Part shown: positions 33,276-47,596 of the stretch, one piece after another
Layout of the letters: each line of letters begins with the position of its first letter
How positions within the stretch are numbered: position 1 is the first letter of the stretch
Source: Auriscalpium vulgare
Lineage: Eukaryota; Basidiomycota; Agaricomycetes; Russulales; Auriscalpiaceae
DNA length: 64,000 nt
Direction of reading: 5' to 3'
NCBI GenBank assembly: GCA_019915015.1
Contig: JAHBBC010000016.1
Location: 372,001 to 436,000 of the forward strand
Notes under the pieces: model-generated
Databases searched by the model: none
What the model saw: only the letters and a program-made list of their open reading frames with translations
Told to the model about the DNA's origin: nothing
Position numbers and translations under genes: made by a program

Positions 33276-33962
33276 CATCAAAATGCACAGCATCTTGTAC
33301 TTAGCGTTTTGCGGCTCGATGCCAGTCACCTAGCGGAGTCGTGAATGGGCCAGAGGCAACATCGTGGTGGTAGATGTAGTAGAGCAGTCACGGGTCGGCG
33401 TCTCACTTCTGCCGACGATCACGTGCTTTGCGACTTGTCGTCGCTCGTCGCTGGGTTCGACAACGTTGACCGTTGACCTTCCTACTGCTGTCACCATATA
33501 TGCTTCGAGTCTACGGGGTGCCAAAACGGAGACAAAATATACTGGTCCTCACCATGTTGACACGTCAGCAGCCTTGCTCACAACACAGCTATCGGGCCTC
33601 GACTTGATTGCTTTCTATTGGGTGATGTCCACAAGTCAATCTTTCCGATGACTCACGGACTCGTGGCGGTCACCGGAAGTCGTCCAGGTGATTTAGGCGG
33701 GCCGGACTCGAGCTCGATTCTGCCAGGGCTGCAGGATACAACACCACCATGCCCGAGTTTCATCCTGTACCCCTTCTGCTGCTGGCCCCGATGAACGTCC
33801 GACCGCGCAGCCACGCTCAGCTGACGATTATTTTGGCCATCTTTCGCGCTATCTTAGGTGGTTTCTAAAATAATCCCATGCGAAGGTGCCGACGAAGGTG
33901 CCGACGCGTGTGGGCCGCGTTGTCACGTCTCGAGTTTCGCCGCGAGCAACTGGACATTTCAG

Positions 33963-33968
33963 TATAAA
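33963..33968 (+). promoter_or_regulatory. TATA box of the xylanase gene
   Basis: TATAAA lies 48 bp upstream of the chosen ATG at 34016, consistent with a short 5' leader and a strongly inducible promoter. Confidence 0.6.
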
Positions 33969-34015
33969 TGAAGGGACAACAGCGGATGGTTGAAATCAAG
34001 ACTCACTTCCACAAA

Positions 34016-37198
<3,183 letters not shown>

Positions 37199-37512
37199 GG
37201 CGTGGAACTAAGGAATCGTGGAGGATGGCGGATGGCCAGTGTAATTGCCTTAGTCCGACACGTCGAACTGAGTGGGACGTAGCAGAAACAGAGGCGCTGG
37301 GCCGCTGGCCACCTGAGAGGCCAGTTAGTCAAGTCTACGCGAGTGGTTGGGTACAAATGACCGTGGGACACTTTGTGTGAGACACGGCAGGCAAAGGGTT
37401 CGCGCCATTTCCTTCACTAATTTACTTTCGCGTCTTTCACATTGAAAATCCCGCTGCGCTGCAGCCCCGACCGTCCTTACGTTCTGTCCTCGTCGCATAG
37501 ACACTCGTAACC
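37199..37512. promoter_or_regulatory. Bidirectional promoter NTH1 / eIF3j
   Basis: The 314 bp between two divergent start codons hold both promoters. No clear TATA box; a TTTCACATTG tract lies about 75 bp before the eIF3j start. Confidence 0.5.
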
Positions 37513-38545
37513 ATGTCTGACTGGGGTGAGGACTTTGCACCGATATTTGAGCCCACATACCGCCCGATTGATATGCTAACGCCCGACGACCTCTAGACGA
37601 CTCCGATGCTGAGGTCAAACCCGCACCGGTGCCCAAGAAAGTAGCCAAAACGAAATGGGAGGGCGAAGACGAGGAGGAAGACGATGAGCCCGTGGTGCGT
37701 GCCGTCCGCTCCGCGCGCTGATATCCTACTGATCTACGCGATCGACATATCCCGCACGCTGTACACCACTATCAGAGTGACTGGGAGGCTTCATCCGACG
37801 AAGAGAAGCCCAAGGCGGCACCTACTACTGCTACCGTTGCGCCTCCGAAGAAGAAGGGCACGCTGAAAGCGAAGCTCGCGGAGAAGGAGGCGGCGAAGGC
37901 CGCACGGCTAGCCGCGGGCGAGGGATCGGACGAGTACGACGAGGATTCAGTGCTGGACCCTCGGGAGAAGGCGCGTCTCGACAGGGAACGCGAGCTCAAC
38001 GCAGACTTGAAGAACGCGGCTGACCTTTTTGGCTCAACTGCTCTGGGTGGTGCGTCTTACCTGCTCCGCATGCGACTTATGCCCTGACACAACACCCTTG
38101 CAGGCACCTCCAGCAAAGAGCTTGACCAGCTCGTGACTGCCAACCCGCGCACGAAGGACGATTTCGCAGCCTTCTCGCAGAACATCATCGAGTTCATCGT
38201 CAAGCGGCACCAGGACAAGCCGCTCTACGCGGCCTTCCTCGAGCAGCACGTACGTGACCTCGCCGCACCGCTGCGCGACGTCGAGGTGCGCAAGGTTGCG
38301 AGTGGGCTCACGACCCTCGCGAACGAGAAGCAGCGGGAGCAGCGCGACAAGGCGAGCGGCAAGAAGAAGCCCAAGGCCGCGGCGAAGCCGACGTTGGGGA
38401 CGGCGAAAGTGGGGACCAAGTACGTAGTCTTTTCAAGCCGCATTTGAGAACTGTTTGCTGACTAGGTGGTATGTGCAGATTGGATACGAGTATATACGAC
38501 GAGGCGTTGGATGACTTCGGGACGGCGGCAGATGATTTTATGTAG
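37513..38545 (+). CDS. HCR1: Translation initiation factor eIF3 subunit J
   Basis: Five exons (37513-37525, 37597-37694, 37776-38049, 38104-38419, 38479-38545) give 255 residues. eIF3j binds the 40S decoding centre, helps eIF3 and eIF1A load, and takes part in ribosome recycling. The N-terminus starts with MSDWDDSDAE, and a second SDWEASSDEE follows, both hallmark acidic motifs. The middle is Lys/Ala-rich coiled coil (KAKLAEKEAAKAARLA). The conserved core GTSSKELDQLV and DFAAFSQNIIEFIVKRH is clear. The end, LDTSIYDEALDDFGTAADDFM, matches the family C-terminus. The first coding exon is only 13 nt. Confidence 0.93.
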
Positions 38546-38726
38546 CTCTATTTCTGGGGTATAGGTTTTCTGTCGCTCTTTCGACGAGCTAATAAGCTAC
38601 ATTGCCATTTTTTGTCGAGAAGATGTATGTGCCGTGTAGCCTAGATCCCATACGTATCATCATCAGTAGTATCTACTATCTTTAGCGCAAGAACCACTAC
38701 ACGGCTCATGCGCACCGGGGGTGCTG

Positions 38727-40762
38727 CTATGCCTCGTCTCCGCCATCGTCGCTGAAATCATCCTCATCGTCGTTCGCAACGCTGATCACCCCACCGCCAG
38801 TTTTCTCCTTGAGATCGCGCCCTGCTGCTGCAAGCTTCGCACCGAACGCCTTGCGCGCTCCGAAATTCGCGCCGATGTCCCAGATCTGGAGTTTTGCCTT
38901 CGAGCCGGCCGCAGCCAGCGTGAGCGGATCGTCCGGCGAGAACGTCGTCGAGAACACCTTGCCCTGTGCATGCGCGCGTGTTGTCAGCACAAAGCCCACA
39001 TCGCATAGTGACTCCTACGCACCACACCGAGATCCCGGCTGGTCACCAGGCTGACCTGCCGCTTGCTGCCGACCTCCTCGTCTGTCACATTCCACACCTT
39101 GACTAATTTGTCGGTGCCGCCGGTCGCGATACAACCGCGTATATGCGGATTCACGTCGATGGACGATGCAGCGCCATCGTGTGCTGATAGCGTGAAGCGA
39201 GCAGGCGACGGTTTTGAGAGGTCGCTTGGCAGCGTCCGCGCGTCAAAGTTGAGCACAAGTCCGTTCTCCAAGGTGACCTGCAAACGGCCACTCAGGACTC
39301 GTCAAAAAAATGAGAATCAGGAGACGCACGTAGAACGCTTGTGTCTCCCATGGATCCCACCGCAGCGCTTCGACGTCTGCGCCGACTACCGCACCAACAC
39401 CTGCATCCGGCGCGCGCGAATCAAACACGCGCACCGTGCGATCATAGCTCCCGCTCAAAAGCACCGTCGGATCGCTCGCGTTCCACTGCACCGCCTGCAC
39501 CTTGTCTTTATGCACGCCATCGAAACTGCGCAGCGCAGCCCCACCCGGACGGCTCAGATCCCAAAGCTTCACCGTGCGGTCCGCGCTCGCACTGGCGAGC
39601 ATCTGGCGATGCGTGCGGTTCCATGAGAGCGCGAGGACCGCGTCGACGTGGTGCGCAGCGTCTGCGGTGCGCGCCTTCGCCTTTTTGCGCTTCTTCTTGC
39701 CTGTGCCTGCGGGCACAGGAACGTGTGCGGCGGTCTTGTCGGGCCGCCCCAGCACGCCGTCGGGGTAGACTGCGTCGACAACGTCGAGCGACCAGATCTC
39801 GATTTCAGGATCAAACGTCCCGACGGCGATGTAGTTGCCGAACTTTTTTAGTGGGGTGGGGGTATCTGAGGTGTCCATGGAGTCTTCTGGTATGGAGGAT
39901 GAAGAGGAGGCAGGCGGGAAGTCGAGCCATTCTAGGCACAGGGGGAAGTTGGGGAGCATGATGTCGTGATGGGCGTATAGGTTCTCGGAGGTCTCGTCGT
40001 AGACGTATATCTCGAGCTGCGAGATCTCGTCTTCTGTTTTGGCAGTTACGAGGAGGTTGTCTGAAGGCAGAACTTCGAGCTCTTCGCGCTCGTTTTCGTC
40101 ATCCTCCTGTGATGCATTTGTGAAGCATTGTTACGTGAGGATGTCGGGGTCGACGTACGTCTTTCAAGGTGATATATGGGTCCTCGTTGTTGTCGCGGTA
40201 GTATTGGAGGCCCTTGATGTTACTGAACGGCCCCAGAGCTGGGAGTGCGTCGAAAACAGAGCAAATGACATACTTAAAAACGTACCAACATCACCCAGGT
40301 TGTCTTCATCATAGTCGTCAAGATTGTATTTTGACAGATCGCCTTTGGCTTTGTCTGCAGACTTTGCCTTCGCAACAGCGCCGTCCTCGTCCATCGGCTC
40401 ATCTTCTTCACTTGAGGCTGCACATTCATTGAAGTGAGTGAGATCGAAGAGAAAGCACGCACTCGACCCAGTCCGCATCGTCTCCGTTGCCTTCGCCGTC
40501 CTCTTCCTCTTCGACATTGTCCTCATCAACGCCCTTCCCCATCGACATCGCGGCGACATGCGCACGCTCGAGTCCTACGCGGGCATCTTCGAGCTCAATG
40601 CGCGCGAGTTTGCTAACACGCTCTAGCTCGTTATCGTCTAGCACGTATTTCGACGGATGTTGGGATGCGACGCCGCGCTTGACCCTGTCCCAGGCGACGT
40701 TAGGTCAATCGCGGAGAGGTGGGTCGTACGCACCACGAGACGCAGGAAATGAGGCTGCTCAT
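38727..40762 (-). CDS. PWP1: PWP1-type WD40 ribosome biogenesis protein
   Basis: Seven exons (40762-40734, 40684-40463, 40410-40286, 40238-40159, 40106-39330, 39277-39023, 38963-38727) give 574 residues. Pwp1 is a nucleolar WD40 protein needed for 25S/5.8S rRNA processing and 60S assembly. The N-terminus SCVSWVKRGVASQHPSKY is the family signature (usual form AVAWVPRG). Acidic stretches (EEEEDGEGNGDD, SEEDEPMDEDG) follow, then LGPFSNIKGLQYYRDNNEDPY, then WD repeats with LALSWNRTHRQMLASASADR, SGSYDRTVRVFD, IATGGTDKLVKVWN and FSPDDPLTLAAAGSKAKLQIWD. The C-terminus is acidic. The splice site between exons 2 and 3 uses a CAAG acceptor and is the least certain. Convergent with eIF3j, 181 bp between stops. 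Confidence 0.92.
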
Positions 40763-41148
40763 TGATCGCTCACCCTTCCAGACAGGCTCCTCTGTACGCT
40801 AGATGCAAGGACCTGTCAAGTGGTTGTAGTGGGCTGCTAACGGGAGGCGGAGAGGACTGATGTTTTTTCGCGGAGGAAGGGTTAGGGCACGTGACTTACG
40901 CTAGGCCGTCTTAGTTCAAGTATTTTTTCTTTTTCAGACAGAATATTCAGTACTGTGACATCGTTGCAACATCAAAAATGAAATTTCGAATTTGTAGTAT
41001 GTAGGACACAGTACATACAGTATAGTACGTGGGCTTCGTTTAGAGATAGGTGAAATGACACCAGGGCGCCAATAATTGAGTGAATAACGAATGTCCCCCC
41101 AGTGGATTATGGAGTGGATTTCGATAAGGTAAATAAGAAATAGTTGCG
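40763..41148. other. Intergenic between F-box gene and PWP1
   Basis: AT-rich, about 386 bp. It must include the PWP1 promoter and the F-box gene 3' end. No motif stands out beyond a T-rich tract near 40922-40935. Confidence 0.5.
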
Positions 41149-42861
41149 TTATACTAATACCTGGTCCCATTCGATTATGACAGCTTCACCGAGGCCGTAC
41201 GACATCAGATCGATAGTCACCTGGTTCACATTTGTGCACCCACGAATGTGGAGCGTCCGAGGTTTTCCAGTCGTTCGTCGGCGCGCGAACCACGGCAAAG
41301 CCCAGTCCAACCTCGCCAGCCCGTCAAAGTCCACACGCTCGAACGTGATCGCATCTACGCCCGCAAAGGCCTCCGTGTCCGGAGGGAGCGCCACGAGGAA
41401 CGCGTGTGCCGCCGCCTCGCGCACCGTGATGCTCCGCAGCAGCGGCATGTGCGCAGAGAGGCCCACCCACTCGACGGCGGCGGCGAGCTCGGGCGTCGCG
41501 TGCTCCACGGCGAGCGCGCGCGCGCCGGACATGCCTGGGAACGTGGCGAACAGGTCGCGCAGCGCGTGCAGCTCCCCTTGGCTGTACTGCTCCGAATACG
41601 GCGCGATCTTGAACACCATCTGGGTCTGGAGCCGCCGCAGGAGCTCGCCCGTCGCGGCGTCCTGCTCAAATCCTGCACGGATGTTCGCTGGGAGGACATT
41701 CGGCGGTTCGCCCCCCGGGAGGCAGACGCGGAGGACTGCATCCGTCACGGTCAGGACGAACGCGCCGGTGGCCCTGGCGCGTAGGTCCACCACCCTGTAC
41801 GAGATCCCGAGCCCCGCCTGCAAGTCGAAGTACGGACGCATCGCCTGCGCACTCGCGGCAAGCGTCGGCTGCCCGTCCTCCGCGCCGTCCTGCACGCCCG
41901 TTGCGTCAAGCACAAAGAACACGCCTGTGTGTGGCAACGCGAGCGAGCCCAGCACGTACATCATGTCGTGGAAGGCGCACGTCAGCGCGAGGATGACGAG
42001 GTGCGGCAGGGGCACGCTGTGCGGCGGGCGCGGGATCGGCGGACCGTCGTCGAAGTCGCACTGCGCGTCCGAGTACACGAGCGTGCGCAGCTGCGGCGCC
42101 GCGGCGAGGACGTCGAGCAGCTGGTCGGCGGACGGCCAGTCGTACCGGGCCTCGATTTCCAGCGACTCGAGCTGCGGGCCGCGCAGGAGCGGGTTGCTCG
42201 GGAGGAGGCTGCACCCCGCGAGCACGAGCGTGCGCAGATTCGGGTGCGGGCGGCCGCGGAAGAGGGTGTCGTCGAGGTCGACGAGCGCCGACGTGAAGTT
42301 GAGCTTGAGCGTCTCGAGCGCGGGCGCGTCGGCGGCCTCGAGCGCGTCGAGCACGTCCTCGACGAGGTTGGCCTCGACGCTGTTCTCGCCGACGAGCCCG
42401 TTGCCCACGACGAGCGTGCGCACGCGGTCGAGCGCGGCGAGCGCGACGGGCAGCGCTGCGTGCACCGCGGGGTACAGTGACGGCGGGGGCGGCACCGACC
42501 ACGCGTCCCAGGACGGGTCGCTCGGGACGATGACCGTGAGCGGCAACGGTGCGGAGCGCGCGAGCGCAGCGGCGGTCAGCGCGGCGGACTGCAGGAACAC
42601 GACGCTCCAGAGCGCCTTGTGCGCGTGCGCCGCGGCGCGCCAGTGCGCGCACACCTGCGAGATGGTCACCACGTCGGTGGGCTTCCGCCAGTGCGCGCCC
42701 ATGTCGTGTGGCGGAATCTCGGTGTCGATGGTGGGGGAGGTGGTGAGGTAGCTGAAGATCCGTTGGAGGGTCTCGACGGGGAGGTGCGCGATGGGGCACG
42801 GCTGGTGTGGGAGGGATTCAGATAGATGTGCAAGCCATTGAGGTGGGTCTTCGGCGTCCAT
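41149..42861 (-). CDS. F-box protein
   Basis: One exon of 570 residues, GC-rich. An F-box lies at about residues 22-75 (PIAHLPVETLQRIFSYL, then ISQVCAHWRAAAHAHKALW), which would bind Skp1 in an SCF ubiquitin ligase. The rest is a leucine-rich-repeat-like array of irregular units (for example LETLKLNFTSALVDLDD, LRTLVLAGCSLLPSNP, LESLEIEARYDW, LRTLVYSDAQCDFDD), likely the substrate-binding region. F-box families of this type are greatly expanded in Agaricomycetes and substrates are unknown. The antisense strand is also open over 1.6 kb, a base-composition effect. Confidence 0.85.
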   Translation of the reverse strand: MDAEDPPQWLAHLSESLPHQPCPIAHLPVETLQRIFSYLTTSPTIDTEIPPHDMGAHWRKPTDVVTISQVCAHWRAAAHAHKALWSVVFLQSAALTAAALARSAPLPLTVIVPSDPSWDAWSVPPPPSLYPAVHAALPVALAALDRVRTLVVGNGLVGENSVEANLVEDVLDALEAADAPALETLKLNFTSALVDLDDTLFRGRPHPNLRTLVLAGCSLLPSNPLLRGPQLESLEIEARYDWPSADQLLDVLAAAPQLRTLVYSDAQCDFDDGPPIPRPPHSVPLPHLVILALTCAFHDMMYVLGSLALPHTGVFFVLDATGVQDGAEDGQPTLAASAQAMRPYFDLQAGLGISYRVVDLRARATGAFVLTVTDAVLRVCLPGGEPPNVLPANIRAGFEQDAATGELLRRLQTQMVFKIAPYSEQYSQGELHALRDLFATFPGMSGARALAVEHATPELAAAVEWVGLSAHMPLLRSITVREAAAHAFLVALPPDTEAFAGVDAITFERVDFDGLARLDWALPWFARRRTTGKPRTLHIRGCTNVNQVTIDLMSYGLGEAVIIEWDQVLV

Positions 42862-43893
42862 GGGCGAGGCGAGAGGGTGTCTCTCTGCACCGGATCGGGT
42901 TCCTTGTCGTTGCAGGCTTTGAGTAGACTGGTCACCAAGTCTTTATGAAGCTAAGCGACGAGCAAGCAAAGTACTGCTTCATACAAGGCTTTGAGGTCTC
43001 CGACTCCGTTGTTGTTGATTATCGTTGGATCAAAGTCGGCCAACGCTACGAGTAAGTCAACAAAGCACGTTGCGCCGCCACTGCTTTATATTGCACGCAC
43101 CAAAATGCGTCTTGTCCAAGCACACTATTACCAGAAGTTATGTCGCACCGGGGATTCTGCCAGCGCTAGGGAGAAGTCAGCAAATAATCAATCATTTTCA
43201 ACGCAGTCGCGCGCCTTCTCTTGGCCTCGGTTATGTAAGCGCATTGCGAAGTCTAAGCTAGCCTGAGCTGCGACTTGACTGCAACTCAAGTATTTCATCG
43301 ACATCTCACGGGCCTGCATGCGCTGCGGTGTCAAATAATGCTACTCGGATCCCTGCATCCTTTACATTCTGTGCTCTTTGCCGTCCTTGGCCACTACTTA
43401 CCAGCTGATTGCCGCGTCTCACGCGTCTCTCGTCACATTCTGGTTGGCATCATTTCGAAGAGACAATATGCCGGCGTCTTTGAACGAGCAGACCTCGACC
43501 ACTGGCAGCTTCCTCGCCCTGAAGGCCCCTGATATTTGTAACACGCTCAGTCAGCACAAGCGCCTTGCGCTCTCAGTCATCCTTGGAGAGCTTTCTTCGC
43601 CTCCAAATCCATGGTGCAATGGGATATTGGCTTGTGCAGATCGATATCTCGCCGTCTGTCGGCGATTTTGATGGCGTGCGCCAGCGCTTTCGCCCATCTA
43701 CGGAGCTCGTGTGGGACGCAGAATTCCTCTTCAGGTAGGATCGCCGGAAGTTATTGGTGAGTAAGCCCCCTAATTTCTGTGACGTCGGCGGATAATGAAA
43801 GCGTCGCAGGGCCTCTGTTTGCATCCGATAAAGTGCACTTCCAACAGCGCTATTCTCAACCAACATATCTTCTTCCTCCTCATCAAGTAAATC
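42862..43893. other. Intergenic, no supported gene
   Basis: This 1-kb gap lies between divergent F-box and dehydrogenase genes. Short open frames on the plus strand (43378-43671) have no recognised domain. It probably contains both promoters; a TTCTTCCTCCTCATC tract sits just before the dehydrogenase start. Confidence 0.45.
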
Positions 43894-45220
43894 ATGTCGA
43901 CCTGGACTCTGGAAACCACCGCCGAAGACGCAGCCATCGCCTTGCGCGACGAAATCCGCGGCAAGAATGGTGCGCGCGACTCCACCACGCCCTTCATGCG
44001 TCTTGTCCTGACCCTGAAGTGTTGCAGTGATCGTCACTGGCGTAAGCCTCAAGGGCCTCGGTGCGGAGACTGTCAGGGTGCTCGCGCCATACGCAAAGAC
44101 TATCATTCTTGCGGGCCGCAGCCAAGCGAAGTGAGCAGCTTGTGCTCGGACAGGATGCCACAGCTGAGGTGTTGGGACCACAGGATCGACGAGACCATCG
44201 CAGAGGTCAAGAAAGAAACACCCTCCGCGAACTTGAAGAGCGTGATCCTCGACCTTGCGTCGCTGGATTCTGTCAGGAAGGCCGCAGCCGACGTCAACAC
44301 TCTCGGCCTCCCAATCCACGTCAGTTCTCATCCTCATGCACCTGTAGCCCATTGATGCCACGCTGAATGAAATATGCTTACAGGTGATAATCAACAACGC
44401 CGCCTCGCCGCAGCCACCCACGCTCACGAATACCGTGGACGGCTTCGAGACGCAGATCGGCGCAAACCATCTCGGGCACTTCCTGTTTAATGCGTTGATC
44501 TTCCCCGCCGTGCTCGAGGCGGCCAAGGAGGACAAGGGCTTCGCGCCGCGCGTCGTCAGCGTGTCGAGCGGTGCGCATGCTTTCCGTGGAGAGATCAACT
44601 TCGACGACCCGTGGTCCCAACGGATGGAGACCTATAGTGCGTCCCGCCAGCCTACCGTCAATTTCCCGCGAGTGCACTGACTGGGCACGTACGCAGATAA
44701 GACAGCCGCGTACGCGGCGTCGAAGACGGCGAACATCCTGTACACGCGCCGGCTCGCGAAGTTGTTCAAGGCGCACGGTGTGCTCGCGTTCTCCTTGTCG
44801 CCGGGCCTCGTGCGCTCGACGACGATGGGCGGCGCCGCGTCGGACGCGGAGCTCCAGAGCTTCGGACTGCTCGACGCAGAGGGCAAACCCACGGTCCCGG
44901 AGCTGTGGAAGACGCTGGGCACCGGGACGTCTACGTGGGTGCTTTCATTGGGGTGCTGTGGTTCTCTCCGTCTGATTCTGGCGGTTGAGCGTAGGCAGGT
45001 CATTGCAGCATTCGATCCGGCGCTCAAGGACAAATCTGGGACGTACCTAGTCGACGGCAAGGACGCTGATGAGCAGCTGGCTCCGTTTGCCCAGGATGCG
45101 GTACGTGCCCTGTGGTGCATATACGAATTCGACTGCTTACGAAAAATTACTGCACAGGAAAAGGAAGAGAAGCTTTGGCAGCTCAGTGAACAGGCTGTCG
45201 GTCAGAAATTCAGTGCTTGA
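43894..45220 (+). CDS. Short-chain dehydrogenase/reductase
   Basis: Seven exons (43894-43969, 44028-44130, 44184-44319, 44384-44636, 44697-44938, 44999-45100, 45158-45220) total 325 codons including stop. The Rossmann fold starts with VIVTGVSLKGLGAE, a TGX4GXG variant of the cofactor motif. The Arg of AGRSQAK suggests NADP(H) preference. NNAASPQ stands for the NNAG motif, VSVSSGAH carries the catalytic Ser, and YAASKTAN is the YxxxK catalytic pair. SPGLVRSTT closes the core. It resembles the retinol-dehydrogenase / WW-domain-oxidoreductase-like branch common in fungi; the substrate cannot be told. It is the last ordinary gene before the repeat-rich region. Confidence 0.9.
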
Positions 45221-45409
45221 GCGAGGTCGGAGGACACCGATGACTATTTGGATCGCTTTTAGAACAGAGATTGTGACCGATTTGGAAACCCCCACGTCCC
45301 CGGGATGCTTCGGAAGCCTTCGCTCGTCCAGAAGATGAGCTGGTACACACCTGCCAGTGAAAGATATACTGGCGACCCTTTGATCGCATTTCGGAGTCCG
45401 TTGCACTAC

Positions 45410-45454
45410 CACGCCACCGTCGATCGGCAACTGCCGTGGCGCTGCCACAGGCCA
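45410..45454. repeat. Left copy of direct repeat flanking element E1
   Basis: The first 27 bp (45410-45436) are identical to 48696-48722, and the next about 18 bp are similar. Both copies lie on the same strand, just outside the inverted element E1. Confidence 0.8.
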
Positions 45455-46060
45455 CCTTGATACATAGGAGCTCGAGTCTAAATCCTTTAAATCAACATAA
45501 ATTGAACTCCAGATTCCTGGTGTGCAAAACGGTGCAATGCTTGTGTATATCAACCTCATACGGATGGCATATACAGTGCGCCACGGTGAATGAAGCACCT
45601 CCGCAGCAGACGATCTAGCCAATACGAGCACTTGATCGGTGCTCTTTTACTCCGATCGGTCTGAGCCCTATCCTCCTCCTATCGCGCGGTGGGATTTAAT
45701 GCGAGTCATCATGGCTGCAGAAAACCGGCGGGTTGCATGTATTATAATCAGAGGTTGACAAAGAAACCGAGAGCGCAAAAGTGTGACGATGTGCGCTGAC
45801 AGGGCGACTAAGTCTTAGTCCTAGAGGCTGACATCAATTCTGACGCGCGCTGACGAGGAAGCTAACCAAACGACTAGATGCGAATACAGAGGCCTCGCAA
45901 TTGAGCGCACACGCACGTCCCAGAATCCCAGATGACAGCGGGACGCGACTCTTCGGTGAACAAGCCAGACCTCAATAAAATCCAGAAAAACAGGCTGAGG
46001 ATATCGTGTGACTGATACTGCGCAAAGAAGCTGACGGTGAGCAAGGTACTGGCGGTGAGC

Positions 46061-46132
46061 GAGAGGCTGACGGTGAGCGAGAGGCTGACGGTGAGCGAGA
46101 GGCTGACGGTGAGCGAGAGGCTGACGGTGGAT
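46061..46132. repeat. 18-bp minisatellite, four units
   Basis: Four head-to-tail copies of GAGAGGCTGACGGTGAGC, the last altered at its end. Related but more diverged units fill most of 45990-47230. Confidence 0.9.
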
Positions 46133-47129
46133 GAGAGACGGCTAGCGAGAGGGCGTAAGAGGTTGACAAATAGCATGGCCCTACGATGAGCAAGAGGCTG
46201 ACGGCGAGTAAGAAGCTGACGAAGAGTAAGACCCGACGATTCGACGGAGAACGAGCAGAATGCTGACGTTGAGCAAGGCGCTGACAGTGAGCAAGACGCT
46301 GACGCCGCGCTAGAAACTAACGATCAGCAAGGCCCAACGCAAGAGCTTGACGGTGAACAAGAGGCTGACGCAGCGCATATATGCTGACAATATGCTGATG
46401 ATGAGCAGGTGGCTGACGAGGAGCAAGAACCTGACAGATGCGTGATAGTTAAGCACGAGGCCGACGATGAGCAATGGCTGACGATGAGCAAAACTGTCAG
46501 TGCACAAGAGGTGAGCAAGAAGTTGATACTGAGCAACAGCTGACAAGGCTGACAATGAGTAAGAGGCTGACAGTCAGCAAGTGGTTGACACTGCGCAAGA
46601 GGCTGACAGCTAGAGAGCTAATAGAGGCTGACAGCGAGAAAGAGGCTGATAGCGGGAAAGAGAGCTGACACTGCTGACGGCGAGCGACAGCGCAAAAGGC
46701 TGACGAGGAGCAAGACCCGACGGACGACGAGCAGAATGCTGACGTTGAGCAAGGCGCTGACAGTGAGCAAGACGCTGAAGCTGCGCAGAAAACTAACAAT
46801 TAGCAACACCCAACGCAAGAGCTTGACGGTGAACAAGAGGCTGATACAGCACATGTGAGAATGAGCAGGAGGCTGACGCGGAGCAAGAACCTCACAGATG
46901 TCTGATAGTCAAGCACGAGGCTGACGATGAGCAAACCTGCCACTGCACAAAAGGTGAGCAAGAGGTTGAACTGGCAAGAGTTGCGAGGCTGATAATGAGT
47001 AAGAGGCCGACAGTCAGTAAGAGGCTGACAGTCAGTAAGAGGTTGACAGTCAGTAAGAGGTTGTCACTGCGCAACAGGCTGACGACGAGGAAAACTCGAC
47101 GGTACGCAAGAGGCTGACAGATAGAAAGT

Positions 47130-47220
47130 GAGAAAGAAGCTGACAGCGAGAAAGAGGCTGACAGCGAGAAAGAGGCTGACAGCGAGAAAGAGGCTGACAG
47201 CGAGAAAGAGGCTGACACTG
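47130..47220. repeat. 18-bp minisatellite, GAGGCTGACAGCGAGAAA unit
   Basis: Five or six nearly perfect copies of an 18-bp unit closely related to the one at 46061-46132, suggesting local amplification of different variants. Confidence 0.85.
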
Positions 47221-47596
47221 CCGACGGCGAGCGAAAGCTAACGATGAGACAGGCGCTTGACTGGCGCTTCGACGAGAGACACGCACAAGACGTGCAGCAG
47301 GGAGCCCAGTGTTGAGTTTGTAACACAGCGCAGAGCAATGGAGTCCGATCCGCAACTAGACAGCCAGCCATCCTCAAGAGCCGCCCAAAGGACTGCAAAC
47401 CAGACCAGACCAGACCAGACCAGATTCGCAGAAAACATGAAGTATACGAAATCAGACTGCCAAGCCAGCCGCAACCAAGAACTGATCAGGCATGTAGACT
47501 GGCAGTAGTCAATTTCGCGACGGCTGGCCATCACCGGACTCAGACTAGACTCGCAGCACGTAATCCGTTGAAGCGTCTGAGACCACTGTTCCAGAC

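Larger units (their letters stand above)
33008..34015. promoter_or_regulatory. Divergent upstream region of unknown gene and xylanase
   Basis: This region contains both promoters. It holds a GGTGCGGGTA-type minisatellite (about 33220-33275), an inverted repeat GATTATTTT / AAAATAATC (33826-33834 and 33867-33875), a 12-bp tandem duplication GAAGGTGCCGAC (about 33883-33906) and a TATAAA box at 33963-33968. No gene is supported. Confidence 0.55.

Noticed and set aside
41144..42751. Plus-strand open frame of 535 codons
   Set aside because: It is the exact antisense of the F-box gene, has no domain, and is explained by the high GC of that exon.
43573..44598. Minus-strand open frame of 341 codons
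   Set aside because: It runs through exons and introns of the dehydrogenase on the other strand and has no domain.
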